DNA of 7,385 bases from Patescibacteria group bacterium. Lineage in GTDB: Bacteria; Patescibacteriota; Microgenomatia; Levybacterales; UBA12049. The notes below the pieces were generated by a model. That model was not told the origin of the DNA. It was given only the letters and a program-made list of their open reading frames with translations, and did not search any database. The stretch lies in contig JAMCZG010000055.1 in NCBI GenBank assembly GCA_023485715.1, forward strand, positions 1 through 7,385. Direction: 5' to 3'. A program made the translations under genes and the position numbers. Each line of letters starts with the position of its first letter. Position 1 is the stretch's first letter. Below are positions 1-5,270 of the stretch, one piece after another.

Positions 1-30
1 CGAATAGAGGAAGTCCTAGCCGCGGAGTAA
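1..30 (+). CDS. Possible C-terminal end of a truncated upstream gene
   Basis: Reading from base 1 in the first frame gives RIEEVLAAE followed by TAA at 28-30. The other plus frames stop at once or give an unconvincing peptide. A stem-loop at 42-63, twelve bases past the stop, fits the end of a transcription unit. Nine codons are too few to name a family, and the frame choice is a guess supported only by that hairpin. The 12-mer CGAATAGAGGAA recurs inside the gene at 599-1003, where it also reads RIEE; this is probably coincidence. Confidence 0.3.
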   Translation, partial: RIEEVLAAE

Positions 31-41
31 TCTCTACCTAA

Positions 42-63
42 AGCCACAGAATTATTTGTGGTT
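42..63 (+). terminator. Stem-loop, weak terminator candidate
   Basis: Bases 42-50 can pair with 55-63 (core CCACA with TGTGG, two G-U wobbles) around the loop ATTA. It is followed by ATATTAATATTA, not by a clean T tract, so it is at best a weak intrinsic terminator for the gene that may end at 30. Confidence 0.35.
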
Positions 64-136
64 ATATTAATATTACGATTCTCCGAGAAGTTCATCCAAC
101 CACTTGGAGACAATCCTCACATGTAATTTGTAATAT

Positions 137-151
137 TAATTACCGTAATTA
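137..151. promoter_or_regulatory. 15-bp palindrome upstream of the cupin gene
   Basis: TAATTAC, one central C, then GTAATTA form a perfect 7-bp inverted repeat. It sits where a -35 element would lie for a TAAAAT -10 candidate at 160-165. GTAAT or ATTAC pentamers also occur at 72-76, 123-127, 130-134 and 139-143. This could be an operator for the cupin gene; in such AT-rich DNA chance is a real alternative. Confidence 0.35.
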
Positions 152-187
152 GCCTGAAATAAAATTAACATGAATTTAGTCTATTGG

Positions 188-197
188 GGGGAGGTGA
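188..197 (+). promoter_or_regulatory. Extended Shine-Dalgarno site of the cupin gene
   Basis: The core GGAGGTGA (190-197) within a G-rich run lies nine bases, measured from GGAGG, before ATG 204. It decides that start over the in-frame ATG at 213. Confidence 0.75.
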
Positions 198-203
198 AAA
201 AAT

Positions 204-563
204 ATGGTAAAAATGCAGAAAAAAAGCATAAGAAATCCTGAGGAAACACGAAATTTCCCAAAAGGAAAGGTTGATTTGGTAACATTTGAAGGAGTCACAT
301 TTGGACTGGCGACATTTGAACCTGGCTGGAAATGGTCAGAAAGCGTTAAGCCAATTGTGAAAACGGAAAGTTGCCAAGCTCCGCATACCAATTACCACCT
401 ATCGGGAAGATTACATGTAGTAATGGATGACGGCACGGAGAATGAGTACGGACCAGGAGATATTGGCGTGGTTCCACCCGGACACGATGCATGGACTGTT
501 GGAGATGAACCTGCGGTAGTCCTTGATATTACCGGAATGGTCGACTACGCAAAAAAAGTTTAG
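204..563 (+). CDS. Single-domain cupin protein
   Basis: A 119-residue soluble protein with one small beta-barrel cupin domain. The core runs from about residue 55 to 112: H61 and H65 stand at the first metal-binding motif, followed by LSGRLHVVMDDGTE (67-80), the turn GPGD (83-86), and VPPGHDAW (90-97), whose H94 would be the motif-2 histidine. The classical HxH of motif 1 appears as HTNYH and the usual glutamate is missing, so metal binding may differ from textbook cupins. Single-domain cupins include isomerases, dioxygenases and sugar or hormone binding proteins; the sequence does not say which. The start is fixed by a strong ribosome site. The next gene begins 35 bases downstream with its own -10 element, so an operon is not required. 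Fold assignment is firm, substrate unknown. Confidence 0.88.
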   Translation: MVKMQKKSIRNPEETRNFPKGKVDLVTFEGVTFGLATFEPGWKWSESVKPIVKTESCQAPHTNYHLSGRLHVVMDDGTENEYGPGDIGVVPPGHDAWTVGDEPAVVLDITGMVDYAKKV

Positions 564-584
564 TGTAAACAGCGCTTTAATTGT

Positions 585-592
585 TATAAAAT
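585..592 (+). promoter_or_regulatory. -10 element placed for a leaderless start at 599
   Basis: TATAAAAT contains TAAAAT at 587-592, exactly six bases before GTG 599, and there is no Shine-Dalgarno site. Transcription would begin at or next to the start codon. Only a poor -35 (TGTAAA, 564-569) is present. Confidence 0.55.
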
Positions 593-598
593 ACAACT

Positions 599-1003
599 GT
601 GTGGACTTGTCCAAACTGCAACAGAATCTTTAAAAAAGCGAAACAACCTCATAGCTGCAAAAAAGTATCTGTCGAGTCGCATTTTGAGAATAAAGAAAAG
701 GCCAGAGAATTATTTGATTTTTTACACCGGCGAATAGAGGAAAAGATCGGCAAATGTAAAATAGTTTCTCTTCCGTGCTGTGTGCATCTGTTCGGAACCT
801 ACGATTTTATCGCAATATTACCTAAAAAAAATGGAGTAGAGATTCGTTTTGCGTTAGATCGTAAATTGGATACACCGAGATTAAAGGTATCTGTTCCCAT
901 GTCTAGTAAGGTGTTTAAGAATTGTTTCGACATAGAAAACAAGCAAGAAATAGACGGTGAATTTATCGGATGGCTAAAAGAATCCTATCACTTAAAAGAT
1001 TGA
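599..1003 (+). CDS. DUF5655-type protein with N-terminal zinc ribbon
   Basis: A 134-residue protein that opens with MWTCPNCNRIF and a downstream HSC, giving C4, C7, H18 and C20 as a likely zinc knuckle. Residues 28-134 match my memory of the DUF5655 domain, with a helix rich in E and R (33-51), a central VHLFGTYDFIAILPK stretch (62-76), and a strand pair through PRLKVSVPMSS. The family has no established biochemical function; such proteins are often annotated only by domain. The GTG start is preferred because this family typically begins with MWTCPxCxRxF and a -10 element lies six bases upstream. The gene ends with TGA and converges on the minus-strand gene 1083-1478 across 79 bases. The domain name is from memory; the zinc motif is directly visible. 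Confidence 0.8.
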   Translation: MWTCPNCNRIFKKAKQPHSCKKVSVESHFENKEKARELFDFLHRRIEEKIGKCKIVSLPCCVHLFGTYDFIAILPKKNGVEIRFALDRKLDTPRLKVSVPMSSKVFKNCFDIENKQEIDGEFIGWLKESYHLKD

Positions 1004-1024
1004 CTACTTTCACCATTTTATCCA

Positions 1025-1077
1025 TTCCCTCCCTTAATTACTGTATAAATCTGAAATCCCCGAAAACTTGGAGGGAA
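1025..1077. repeat. 8-bp inverted repeat between convergent genes
   Basis: TTCCCTCC (1025-1032) is the exact reverse complement of GGAGGGAA (1070-1077), with a 37-base loop. It lies between the convergent ends at 1003 and 1083. The downstream arm runs into AAAAAA on the plus strand, and the minus-strand exit lacks a T tract, so a classical terminator is not supported. Confidence 0.35.
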
Positions 1078-1082
1078 AAAAT

Positions 1083-1478
1083 TTATTTCGATGAGAATCG
1101 GGGCAGATGAACTAATCGAGTCCGTGAACTTCCGACATCCAGAATATCTCTCACCGAATTTAAGAACCCTTCCCTTGCAGGTGGAGAAAATTGTGAGGCA
1201 AACCGTTCATATGCTTCGTATATTTGTTCTTTTGTGTATCTTCCTGTTCTTAGTATTTTGGCAATATCATCTGGATTAAAAGTCCCTGGTAAGCTTATGG
1301 TCAAATCTTCGCCCTTTTTGCTAGTAATTGCAGCTACGGATAATGTTGAACCTGGATCGATAATAACGTATCGTTCGTCACGACGCGAACCTTTAAATTT
1401 GACTACCTGACCGAGCCTAAGTTCATGCATTTCTTCGACTCTCTCTATTTTATTACCCATATCTCCTTCTTTTCTCAT
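1083..1478 (-). CDS. Uncharacterised 131-residue protein
   Basis: I do not recognise a family. The protein is soluble and charged. Residues 22-66 look like a small beta-rich domain (LGQVVKFKGSRRDERYVII, then VAAITSKKGEDLTISLPG), which recalls SH3-like barrels only in general pattern. Residues 69-112 are predicted helical (DDIAKILRTGRYTKEQIYEAY) and the tail is basic. ATG 1478 is chosen because an extended -10, TGATAAAAT, ends six bases before it; an in-frame ATG at 1484 directly abuts that hexamer, and ATG 1460 has AAGGAG only two bases away, too close for normal use. It is divergent from the VOC gene at 1620. Composition is protein-like throughout, and the overlapping plus-strand frame is not convincing, which favours this strand. 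Confidence 0.72.
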   Translation of the reverse strand: MRKEGDMGNKIERVEEMHELRLGQVVKFKGSRRDERYVIIDPGSTLSVAAITSKKGEDLTISLPGTFNPDDIAKILRTGRYTKEQIYEAYERFASQFSPPAREGFLNSVRDILDVGSSRTRLVHLPRFSSK

Positions 1479-1484
1479 GGGCAT

Positions 1485-1493
1485 ATTTTATCA
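1485..1493 (-). promoter_or_regulatory. Extended -10 placed for a leaderless minus-strand start
   Basis: On the minus strand TGA followed by TAAAAT (1490-1485) forms an extended -10. Six bases (ATGCCC) separate it from ATG 1478. There is no usable ribosome site, so a leaderless mRNA beginning near 1478 is inferred. No good -35 is seen, as expected for extended -10 promoters. Confidence 0.55.
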
Positions 1494-1560
1494 AAGAATT
1501 AAACATTTTTTTACTCAATCCTGTTATGCGAATAAGCTAAGAAGAAGATATAAATTCAAA

Positions 1561-1609
1561 AGAGGTGGGTTGTGAGGCAAATTATAGAAACACCGTAATA
1601 ATTTCTATA
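1561..1609 (+). promoter_or_regulatory. Leader with short ORF and 8-bp hairpin before the VOC gene
   Basis: TATAAA at 1549-1554 could start a leader containing AGAGGTGG (1561-1568), then GTG 1572 opening an eight-codon reading frame MRQIIETP that stops at 1596-1598. TATAGAAA (1583-1590) is the exact reverse complement of TTTCTATA (1602-1609), loop 11 bases, ending ten bases before ATG 1620. This could be a translated leader with a hairpin, or an operator overlapping a nearer promoter. Evidence is structural only. Confidence 0.3.
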
Positions 1610-1619
1610 TGAATAGAAC

Positions 1620-2006
1620 ATGAAAATAAAACTAACGAGTGTATTCGTAAACGATCAAGATAATGCTCTAAGGTTTTATACAGAGACTTTAGGTTTTGTT
1701 AAAAAGAAAGACGTGTCCGTAGGAGAATATAGATGGTTAACTGTTGTTTCTCCCGACGAACAGGACGGAACTGAATTACTTCTTGAACCTAATGATAATA
1801 TTGCAGCTAAGCAGTATCAGGAAGCTATTTTTAAGCAAGGAATACCTGCGACACAATTTTATGCTGAAGATATTCAGAAAGAGTATGAAAGACTAAAAGA
1901 ATTAGGCGTAAAGTTTACTATGCAACCGACAAAAGTAACTGGATCAACGATTGCCGTATTTAATGATACGTGCGGCAACCTTATACAAATTGTTCAGTTG
2001 GATTAG
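1620..2006 (+). CDS. VOC superfamily (glyoxalase-fold) protein
   Basis: A 128-residue protein made of two beta-alpha-beta-beta-beta modules. The first holds VNDQDNALRFYTETLGF (10-26) and the acidic strand GTELLLEPN (50-58); the second holds the helix DIQKEYERLKELGVKF (84-99) and closes with DTCGNLIQIVQ (116-126). This arrangement is the common bacterial VOC subfamily that binds or modifies small molecules through a metal site. The N-terminal position usually held by His or Gln appears to be Thr or Ser, so a glyoxalase I activity should not be assumed. There is no classical ribosome site directly before ATG 1620; a weak TATGAA hexamer at 1608-1613 lies six bases upstream. The PAS gene begins 30 bases downstream and is likely cotranscribed. 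Confidence 0.9.
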   Translation: MKIKLTSVFVNDQDNALRFYTETLGFVKKKDVSVGEYRWLTVVSPDEQDGTELLLEPNDNIAAKQYQEAIFKQGIPATQFYAEDIQKEYERLKELGVKFTMQPTKVTGSTIAVFNDTCGNLIQIVQLD

Positions 2007-2021
2007 GTTATTAGCCGTATG

Positions 2022-2031
2022 AAAGGAGGTG
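2022..2031 (+). promoter_or_regulatory. Near-perfect Shine-Dalgarno site of the PAS gene
   Basis: AAAGGAGGTG matches the standard anti-Shine-Dalgarno sequence over ten bases and GGAGG ends seven bases before ATG 2037. It shows that the in-frame ATG at 2019, which precedes this site, is not the main start. Confidence 0.85.
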
Positions 2032-2036
2032 AAAAT

Positions 2037-2477
2037 ATGCAAAGCAAAATAAATCCATATATCGGTTTTAAAGACAGCGCACGTGAAGCCAAAATAACAC
2101 ACGATAAACATCATGCGCATTTAGTAAAAGAGCTTGCTGAACAACTTGAACCTGTTTTTTCAAATTCTCCGCAAGGGATTTATCTTTATCTTGATGATAC
2201 TCATAAGATTTGCAACAAGAAATTTGCCGATATGCTAGGATACAACTCAGTTGAAGAATGGGTTAATAATGAATATCCGTTAGGGGATGTATCTGAAAAG
2301 GATCAGGAAAAAACAATAAATGTATATAAAGAAGCATCTGAAGATTTTAAGGCAAGCGGATTAACTGCGTTGATTGTAAAAAGAGACGGCAAAGAAATAA
2401 AAACAAATATAATTATGGTTCCTATTACTTATAAGGGAGAAACATTTGCTTTACACTTTGTTTCCGAGGAGAAATAA
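2037..2477 (+). CDS. Stand-alone PAS-domain protein
   Basis: A 146-residue soluble protein. Residues 20-41 form a charged helix with a histidine cluster (H22, H25, H26, H28) and the rest is one PAS-like sensor domain: VFSNSPQGIYLYLDD (40-54), then KKFADMLGYNSVEEW (61-75), a central charged helix, KRDGKEIKTNIIMVPI (115-130) and a terminal strand to HFVSEEK. No kinase, cyclase or DNA-binding part follows, so it would have to signal through a partner or act as a small ligand binder. The start is fixed by the strong ribosome site, 18 bases downstream of the longest reading frame. It lies 30 bases after the VOC gene, and a terminator at 2589-2619 would end this unit. The PAS fold is a pattern judgement; ligand unknown. 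Confidence 0.85.
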   Translation: MQSKINPYIGFKDSAREAKITHDKHHAHLVKELAEQLEPVFSNSPQGIYLYLDDTHKICNKKFADMLGYNSVEEWVNNEYPLGDVSEKDQEKTINVYKEASEDFKASGLTALIVKRDGKEIKTNIIMVPITYKGETFALHFVSEEK

Positions 2478-2513
2478 TCTCGAGGGTCTCAAATACTTTC
2501 AAATGACATTACT

Positions 2514-2535
2514 CTATTTAAAATGTTTTAAATAG
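2514..2535. repeat. 22-bp palindrome between convergent genes
   Basis: CTATTTAAAA and TTTTAAATAG are perfect 10-bp inverted arms around TG. It lies 37 bases after the PAS gene. No T tract follows directly, and the stem is almost all A-T, so either a DNA-binding palindrome or a weak RNA hairpin is possible. Confidence 0.6.
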
Positions 2536-2588
2536 TTGTGCTCATAAAGTGCGGTTAAGACGTCGTGCTTATCGTATATTAAAATTCT

Positions 2589-2619
2589 CTTGATAAATTA
2601 AATTTATTCAAGCTTTTTT
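2589..2619 (+). terminator. Intrinsic terminator of the VOC-PAS unit
   Basis: CTTGA plus TAAAT (2589-2598) pairs with ATTTA and TCAAG (2602-2606, 2608-2612) with one bulged T at 2607 and the loop TAA. It is followed by six T residues at 2614-2619. The right arm overlaps the stop codon of the convergent minus-strand gene. In the opposite direction it runs into AGAATTTTAATAT, so it may also work there. Confidence 0.65.
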
Positions 2620-2820
2620 ATTGTATTCTACTTTAGTTATGAGGCTTGGTTTAATACCGGATAACGCCGGCAATAAATGATTTAGGACTTGTTCTGCAGT
2701 CATCCGGAAGATTTTACCTTTAGCTGATACCTTAAGCCATCCCTTTTTATCTTTATAATACTTTTCTGTAAAATTTTTAGTGCCCATTAATATTGTGTAA
2801 CTGTCATTTGTCAGCTTCAT
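2608..2820 (-). CDS. Small uncharacterised protein, 70 residues
   Basis: A lysine-rich soluble protein without membrane segments. It has a beta-like first half with GTKNFTEKYYKDKKGWLKV (13-31), then a hydrophobic amphipathic helix, MTAEQVLNHLLPALSGIKP (40-58), and a short final strand ITKVEY. I cannot name a family; the regular patterning and in-frame length suggest a real gene. ATG 2820 is chosen because an extended -10 (TGCTAGAAT) ends nine bases upstream; a GTG six bases earlier extends the frame to 72 residues but would lie only three bases from that hexamer. No ribosome site is visible for either. It ends with TGA and converges on the PAS gene. Confidence 0.65.
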   Translation of the reverse strand: MKLTNDSYTILMGTKNFTEKYYKDKKGWLKVSAKGKIFRMTAEQVLNHLLPALSGIKPSLITKVEYNKKA

Positions 2821-2829
2821 ATCCACTAT

Positions 2830-2838
2830 ATTCTAGCA
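2830..2838 (-). promoter_or_regulatory. Extended -10 for the minus-strand gene 2608-2820
   Basis: On the minus strand TGC followed by TAGAAT (2835-2830) matches an extended -10. The start ATG 2820 lies nine bases on, leaving a leader of zero to a few bases. No -35 was recognised. Confidence 0.5.
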
Positions 2839-2896
2839 TAATAAGTACCGGTATTTTCTCCTTCTTAAATAATCCTTGCATTTTGGTTAAATAGAT

Positions 2897-2903
2897 TAAT
2901 AAT
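2897..2903 (+). promoter_or_regulatory. -10 element placed for a leaderless start at 2910
   Basis: TAATAAT includes AATAAT (2898-2903), six bases before ATG 2910. A possible -35, TTGCAT at 2876-2881, lies 16 bases upstream of it. No ribosome site is present. Confidence 0.5.
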
Positions 2904-2909
2904 AGATAT

Positions 2910-3398
2910 ATGTACCCTATTTACTTTTTATTTTTAGCGTTTATAACTACGGTTATTCATTTAATTATTTCTAAACAAAAACGTACTTTTGTATATATTA
3001 CTCAGACTCTTTTGATGTATCTTTTATTTTTCTGTGTCGGACTTCAAGGAATATTTGCTTGGTTTGGACATACATTTATGGGAAACAAACTTGCGCAAGA
3101 ACTAGGCTGGCCAACAGGAAATCCTTTCCAATTTGAAGTAGGTATGGCTAATTTAGGAGAAGGGATAGCCGGAGTTATGACTCTATTTTGGAAAAAGCGA
3201 GCCTGGCTCATGATAGGCATCTTCTATCTAATTTTTATTTATGGTGCTGCCTATGGGCATATTATTCAACTTCAAAAAGGAAATACCTCACCGTATAATT
3301 CCGGTGTCTTTTTATATATTGGTGATATAGCAATCCCAACATTAATTCTAATCCTTTTGATAATTTACTATCTTAAGGTTGTCAGGGGCGAAAAATAA
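2910..3398 (+). CDS. Multi-pass membrane protein, DUF6790 candidate
   Basis: A 162-residue inner-membrane protein with hydrophobic segments at about 3-20, 28-50, 98-118 and 134-156 and a weaker one near 80-95. Its signature is a polar loop with GWPTGNPFQFEVGMANLGEG (66-85), followed later by YGAAYGHIIQ (111-120). The pairing of PFQFE, ANL and GAAxGH motifs is what I remember of the DUF6790 membrane family, whose function is unknown; this name is from memory and only moderately sure. The conserved His, Glu and Asn in or near membrane segments suggest a functional polar site. The next gene follows after 34 bases and also encodes a small membrane protein, so they may be expressed together despite a separate -10. 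Confidence 0.8.
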   Translation: MYPIYFLFLAFITTVIHLIISKQKRTFVYITQTLLMYLLFFCVGLQGIFAWFGHTFMGNKLAQELGWPTGNPFQFEVGMANLGEGIAGVMTLFWKKRAWLMIGIFYLIFIYGAAYGHIIQLQKGNTSPYNSGVFLYIGDIAIPTLILILLIIYYLKVVRGEK

Positions 3399-3420
3399 TT
3401 CCAGAAAGGCGTAAATAGTT

Positions 3421-3426
3421 TAATAT
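3421..3426 (+). promoter_or_regulatory. -10-like hexamer placed for a leaderless start at 3433
   Basis: TAATAT is followed by exactly six bases and ATG 3433. No ribosome site is present. The hexamer matches TATAAT at only four positions and the -35 is weak, so this rests mainly on the same spacing seen at other genes here. Confidence 0.4.
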
Positions 3427-3432
3427 TGAAGT

Positions 3433-3801
3433 ATGGAAATTTCGATTTTTTTAGCGAGATTTTGGGGAAGTCTGTTTATAATTTTAGGCCTATCGTCTCT
3501 GGGAGCAAAGTTTTTAGACAGAGTTATACAATACACCGACGACAAAACAATTACCGTTTCCACGGGCTATATTACTTTTTTATTGGGATTAGTTACTGTA
3601 ATTTTAAACAATATCTGGGTGTTTGATTGGAGAATCGTTATTACTATTCTTGGGTGGACCACGTTAATCAAGGGGATTTTGAAAATTGGATTTCCTGAAC
3701 ATGTTCATAAACAGGCGCAAATGTTTAAAAACAAACAGTCGCTTTGGGCTGTAATCATATTCCTCTTCGGCGCTTGGTTATTCTGGATGGGATTTAAGTA
3801 A
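3433..3801 (+). CDS. Small four-helix membrane protein
   Basis: A 122-residue protein with hydrophobic segments near residues 8-28, 44-61, 66-85 and 103-121. The middle carries NNIWVFDWRIVITILGWTTL (59-78), followed by KGILKIGFPE (80-89). This resembles unnamed membrane proteins with a 'W.WDWR.iit.lGW.tl.KGi' pattern that I have seen in diverse bacteria, but I cannot give a Pfam name or function. The Trp, Asp and Arg at the membrane face are the likely conserved features. It is 34 bases after the DUF6790 candidate, in the same direction, and a terminator-like hairpin follows at 3840-3875. An overlapping frame at 3426-3626 was considered and is less protein-like. Confidence 0.8.
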   Translation: MEISIFLARFWGSLFIILGLSSLGAKFLDRVIQYTDDKTITVSTGYITFLLGLVTVILNNIWVFDWRIVITILGWTTLIKGILKIGFPEHVHKQAQMFKNKQSLWAVIIFLFGAWLFWMGFK

Positions 3802-3839
3802 TTTTTTTATTTCCCTTATTAATTAAACAGGATTCTGAT

Positions 3840-3875
3840 AAAATCACTATAACTCAGGCAACGAGAAGTGATTTT
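3840..3875. terminator. Terminator-like hairpin shared by convergent genes
   Basis: AAAATCACT (3840-3848) is the exact reverse complement of AGTGATTTT (3867-3875), with an 18-base loop that contains a further CTC-GAG pairing. On the plus strand it is followed by CTTTAGTATTTTTATTTTTTC, a T-rich tail that fits termination after 3801. The right arm and loop encode the last residues and stop of the minus-strand gene. Confidence 0.5.
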
Positions 3876-4068
3876 CTTTAGTATTTTTATTTTTTCTTTT
3901 TAAATAAAATAACAAAAATATAAGAATTGCTGCTCCGATAACTCCAAAATCGTCGACCCAGCCAACGATCGGAACATCCGGAACAGCATCGATCGGCCAG
4001 ATACCGTAAATAACCCCAATAAAGAGGACAATATAAGGTACGAATTTACGAATTAAAACATTATTCAT
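3847..4068 (-). CDS. DUF1232/YkvA-like small membrane protein
   Basis: A 73-residue protein with two membrane segments (about 11-26 and 41-56) joined by a short loop reading WPIDAVPDVPIVGWVDDFGV (24-43). The D-A-V-P-D...G-W-V-D-D pattern is the hallmark of the DUF1232 (YkvA-like) domain, here DAVPD instead of the common DAIPD or DLIPD. The family function is not established. The tail (56-73) is basic then acidic. ATG 4068 is preferred; the frame is open to a TTG at 4113 (88 residues), but neither start has a clear ribosome site. A weak TATCAA at 4085-4080 lies eleven bases upstream of the ATG. It converges on the membrane gene at 3433-3801 and is divergent from the exchanger gene. Confidence 0.8.
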   Translation of the reverse strand: MNNVLIRKFVPYIVLFIGVIYGIWPIDAVPDVPIVGWVDDFGVIGAAILIFLLFYLKRKNKNTKENHFSLPEL

Positions 4069-4155
4069 AATATTGGAACTTGATAATTCTACTCTAATTC
4101 CCAGAAAAAGCAAAATCTGTTGGATAACATACAGGAATGTAACCTACCTAGAGAA

Positions 4156-4178
4156 AAAATTAACAATTTTGGTACTAT
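4156..4178 (+). promoter_or_regulatory. Promoter region of the exchanger gene with small palindrome
   Basis: TGG followed by TACTAT (4170-4178) is an extended -10 candidate; TATAGT at 4176-4181 is an alternative. Immediately upstream AAAATT-AAC-AATTTT (4156-4170) is a perfect 6-bp inverted repeat that could be an operator. AGGAGA at 4185-4190 is a ribosome site six bases before GTG 4197. Confidence 0.4.
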
Positions 4179-4196
4179 AGTTATAGGAGAGATTTC

Positions 4197-5153
4197 GTGC
4201 TGACTAATCTAGTTATATACATATTGTCTTTTATCGGGATCTGGATAGGATCGGGTCTGGCTATCGGCTCTGTCGATCGTTTATCCAAGAAACTAAACGT
4301 ATCCCCTTTTGCAGTTTCTTTTTTAGTGTTGGGAATATTTACCTCACTCACAGAAATGTCTGTAGGAATTAATTCCGTACTCCAAAACGATCCCGAAATT
4401 TACGTGGGAAATCTTATCGGAGCAACCATTGTCATATTTATGTTAATCATTCCCCTTCTTGCAATAACCGGAAATAAAATTAAAATCTCTCCGGAGTTTC
4501 AGGGATTTAATCTCCCGGCATCTTTAGTGGTTATCGCGCTGCCCGTTATCTTAGCCATCGACGGCATAATCGACAGAACGGATAGCATTATCGCCGTCGT
4601 GCTTTTTGGATTATTGGTTATCGCGATCGAAACAAAACGGGGCTTTCTGGGACGAATGAAAAAAGTAAATTCAAAATCAGGTTTAAAACTTGGAAAAGAA
4701 CTATTAAGGATAATATTCGGAGTTGCAATAATATTTATCGCGAGCAAATTTGTAGTCGAAGAAACTATGTATTTTTCCGATCTTCTCAAAATTTCGCCGT
4801 TTATCATTAGTCTTTTACTTATCGGAATCGGAACCAATATTCCGGAATTATCTTTTGTTGTCCGGTCTGTTTTTATGAAAAACAATCAGATTGTTTTCGG
4901 AGACTATGTGGGATCTGCCTCGTTTAATACTTTTCTTATGGGCATGCTTACGCTCCTTTATGGGCAACAGGTGCTTCTTACAAATAGCTATCTTATTAGC
5001 CTGCTTTTTCTGGTTTTTGGGCTTTTAGTTTTCTATTTCTTTGCAAGGACAAAAAACACCATATCCCGAATCGAGGGATTTGCCCTCCTCGTAGTTTATT
5101 TATTGTTTCTCGCTGTAGAAATTTTTGTTCACAAAAGCGTCTTACTGCCTTAG
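4197..5153 (+). CDS. CaCA-family cation exchanger (Na+/Ca2+ antiporter-like)
   Basis: A 318-residue inner-membrane antiporter of the Ca2+:cation superfamily, probably moving Ca2+ against Na+ or H+. About ten hydrophobic segments fall in two halves, each with an alpha repeat. Alpha-1 (38-90) reads FTSLTEMSVG then VGNLIGATIVIF; alpha-2 (200-252) reads IGTNIPELSF then GDYVGSASFN. E53 and E217 match the two essential glutamates. Against the archaeal exchanger NCX_Mj from memory, the GSN-x-N segment of alpha-1 has become GATIVI, so a Ser and an Asn site residue appear replaced by A76 and I80, and the alpha-2 Asp is N244. Ion selectivity may therefore be altered. Start is GTG with AGGAGA six bases upstream. 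Family assignment is firm; transported ions are inferred. Confidence 0.9.
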   Translation: MLTNLVIYILSFIGIWIGSGLAIGSVDRLSKKLNVSPFAVSFLVLGIFTSLTEMSVGINSVLQNDPEIYVGNLIGATIVIFMLIIPLLAITGNKIKISPEFQGFNLPASLVVIALPVILAIDGIIDRTDSIIAVVLFGLLVIAIETKRGFLGRMKKVNSKSGLKLGKELLRIIFGVAIIFIASKFVVEETMYFSDLLKISPFIISLLLIGIGTNIPELSFVVRSVFMKNNQIVFGDYVGSASFNTFLMGMLTLLYGQQVLLTNSYLISLLFLVFGLLVFYFFARTKNTISRIEGFALLVVYLLFLAVEIFVHKSVLLP

Positions 5154-5166
5154 CTTCTTCAAGCTA
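5151..5166 (+). terminator. Short stem-loop over the exchanger stop codon
   Basis: TAGCTT and AAGCTA form a 6-bp stem with a CTTC loop, starting at the stop codon TAG. No T tract follows, so termination is uncertain. Confidence 0.3.
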
Positions 5167-5233
5167 GCAACGGTTAATTAAATTACAGAAAATATCATAA
5201 TGAAAGGTTACTCTTAATTCGTTGTTTTAATTT

Positions 5234-5262
5234 TATAAAAATTCATAAAGACAAAGGGGGTG
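5234..5262 (+). promoter_or_regulatory. -10 element and ribosome site of the YtxH-like gene
   Basis: TATAAA at 5234-5239 would start a leader of about 25 bases. GGGGGTG at 5256-5262 lies ten bases, from the G run, before ATG 5271 and selects it over the in-frame ATG at 5292. No -35 was recognised. Confidence 0.55.
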
Positions 5263-5270
5263 AAAAAATA

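Noticed and set aside
76..120. Minus-strand 15-codon frame reading VRIVSKWLDELLGES
   Set aside because: Too short, begins with GTG without a ribosome site, and nothing upstream extends it.
1..741. Repeat of CGAATAGAGGAA at 1-12 and inside the gene at 599
   Set aside because: A single 12-base match with no extension is most likely chance and not a mobile-element trace.
1091..1279. Plus-strand 62-codon reading frame
   Set aside because: It is antisense to the 131-residue minus-strand protein, its translation has no recognisable pattern, and no ribosome site or well-placed promoter precedes it.
2019..2036. Upstream ATG as the start of the PAS protein
   Set aside because: The near-perfect ribosome site at 2022-2031 follows this ATG and is correctly spaced for ATG 2037.
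4499..4885. Minus-strand 128-codon reading frame
   Set aside because: It lies entirely inside the exchanger gene, whose alpha repeats are unmistakable; the antisense frame has no family features.
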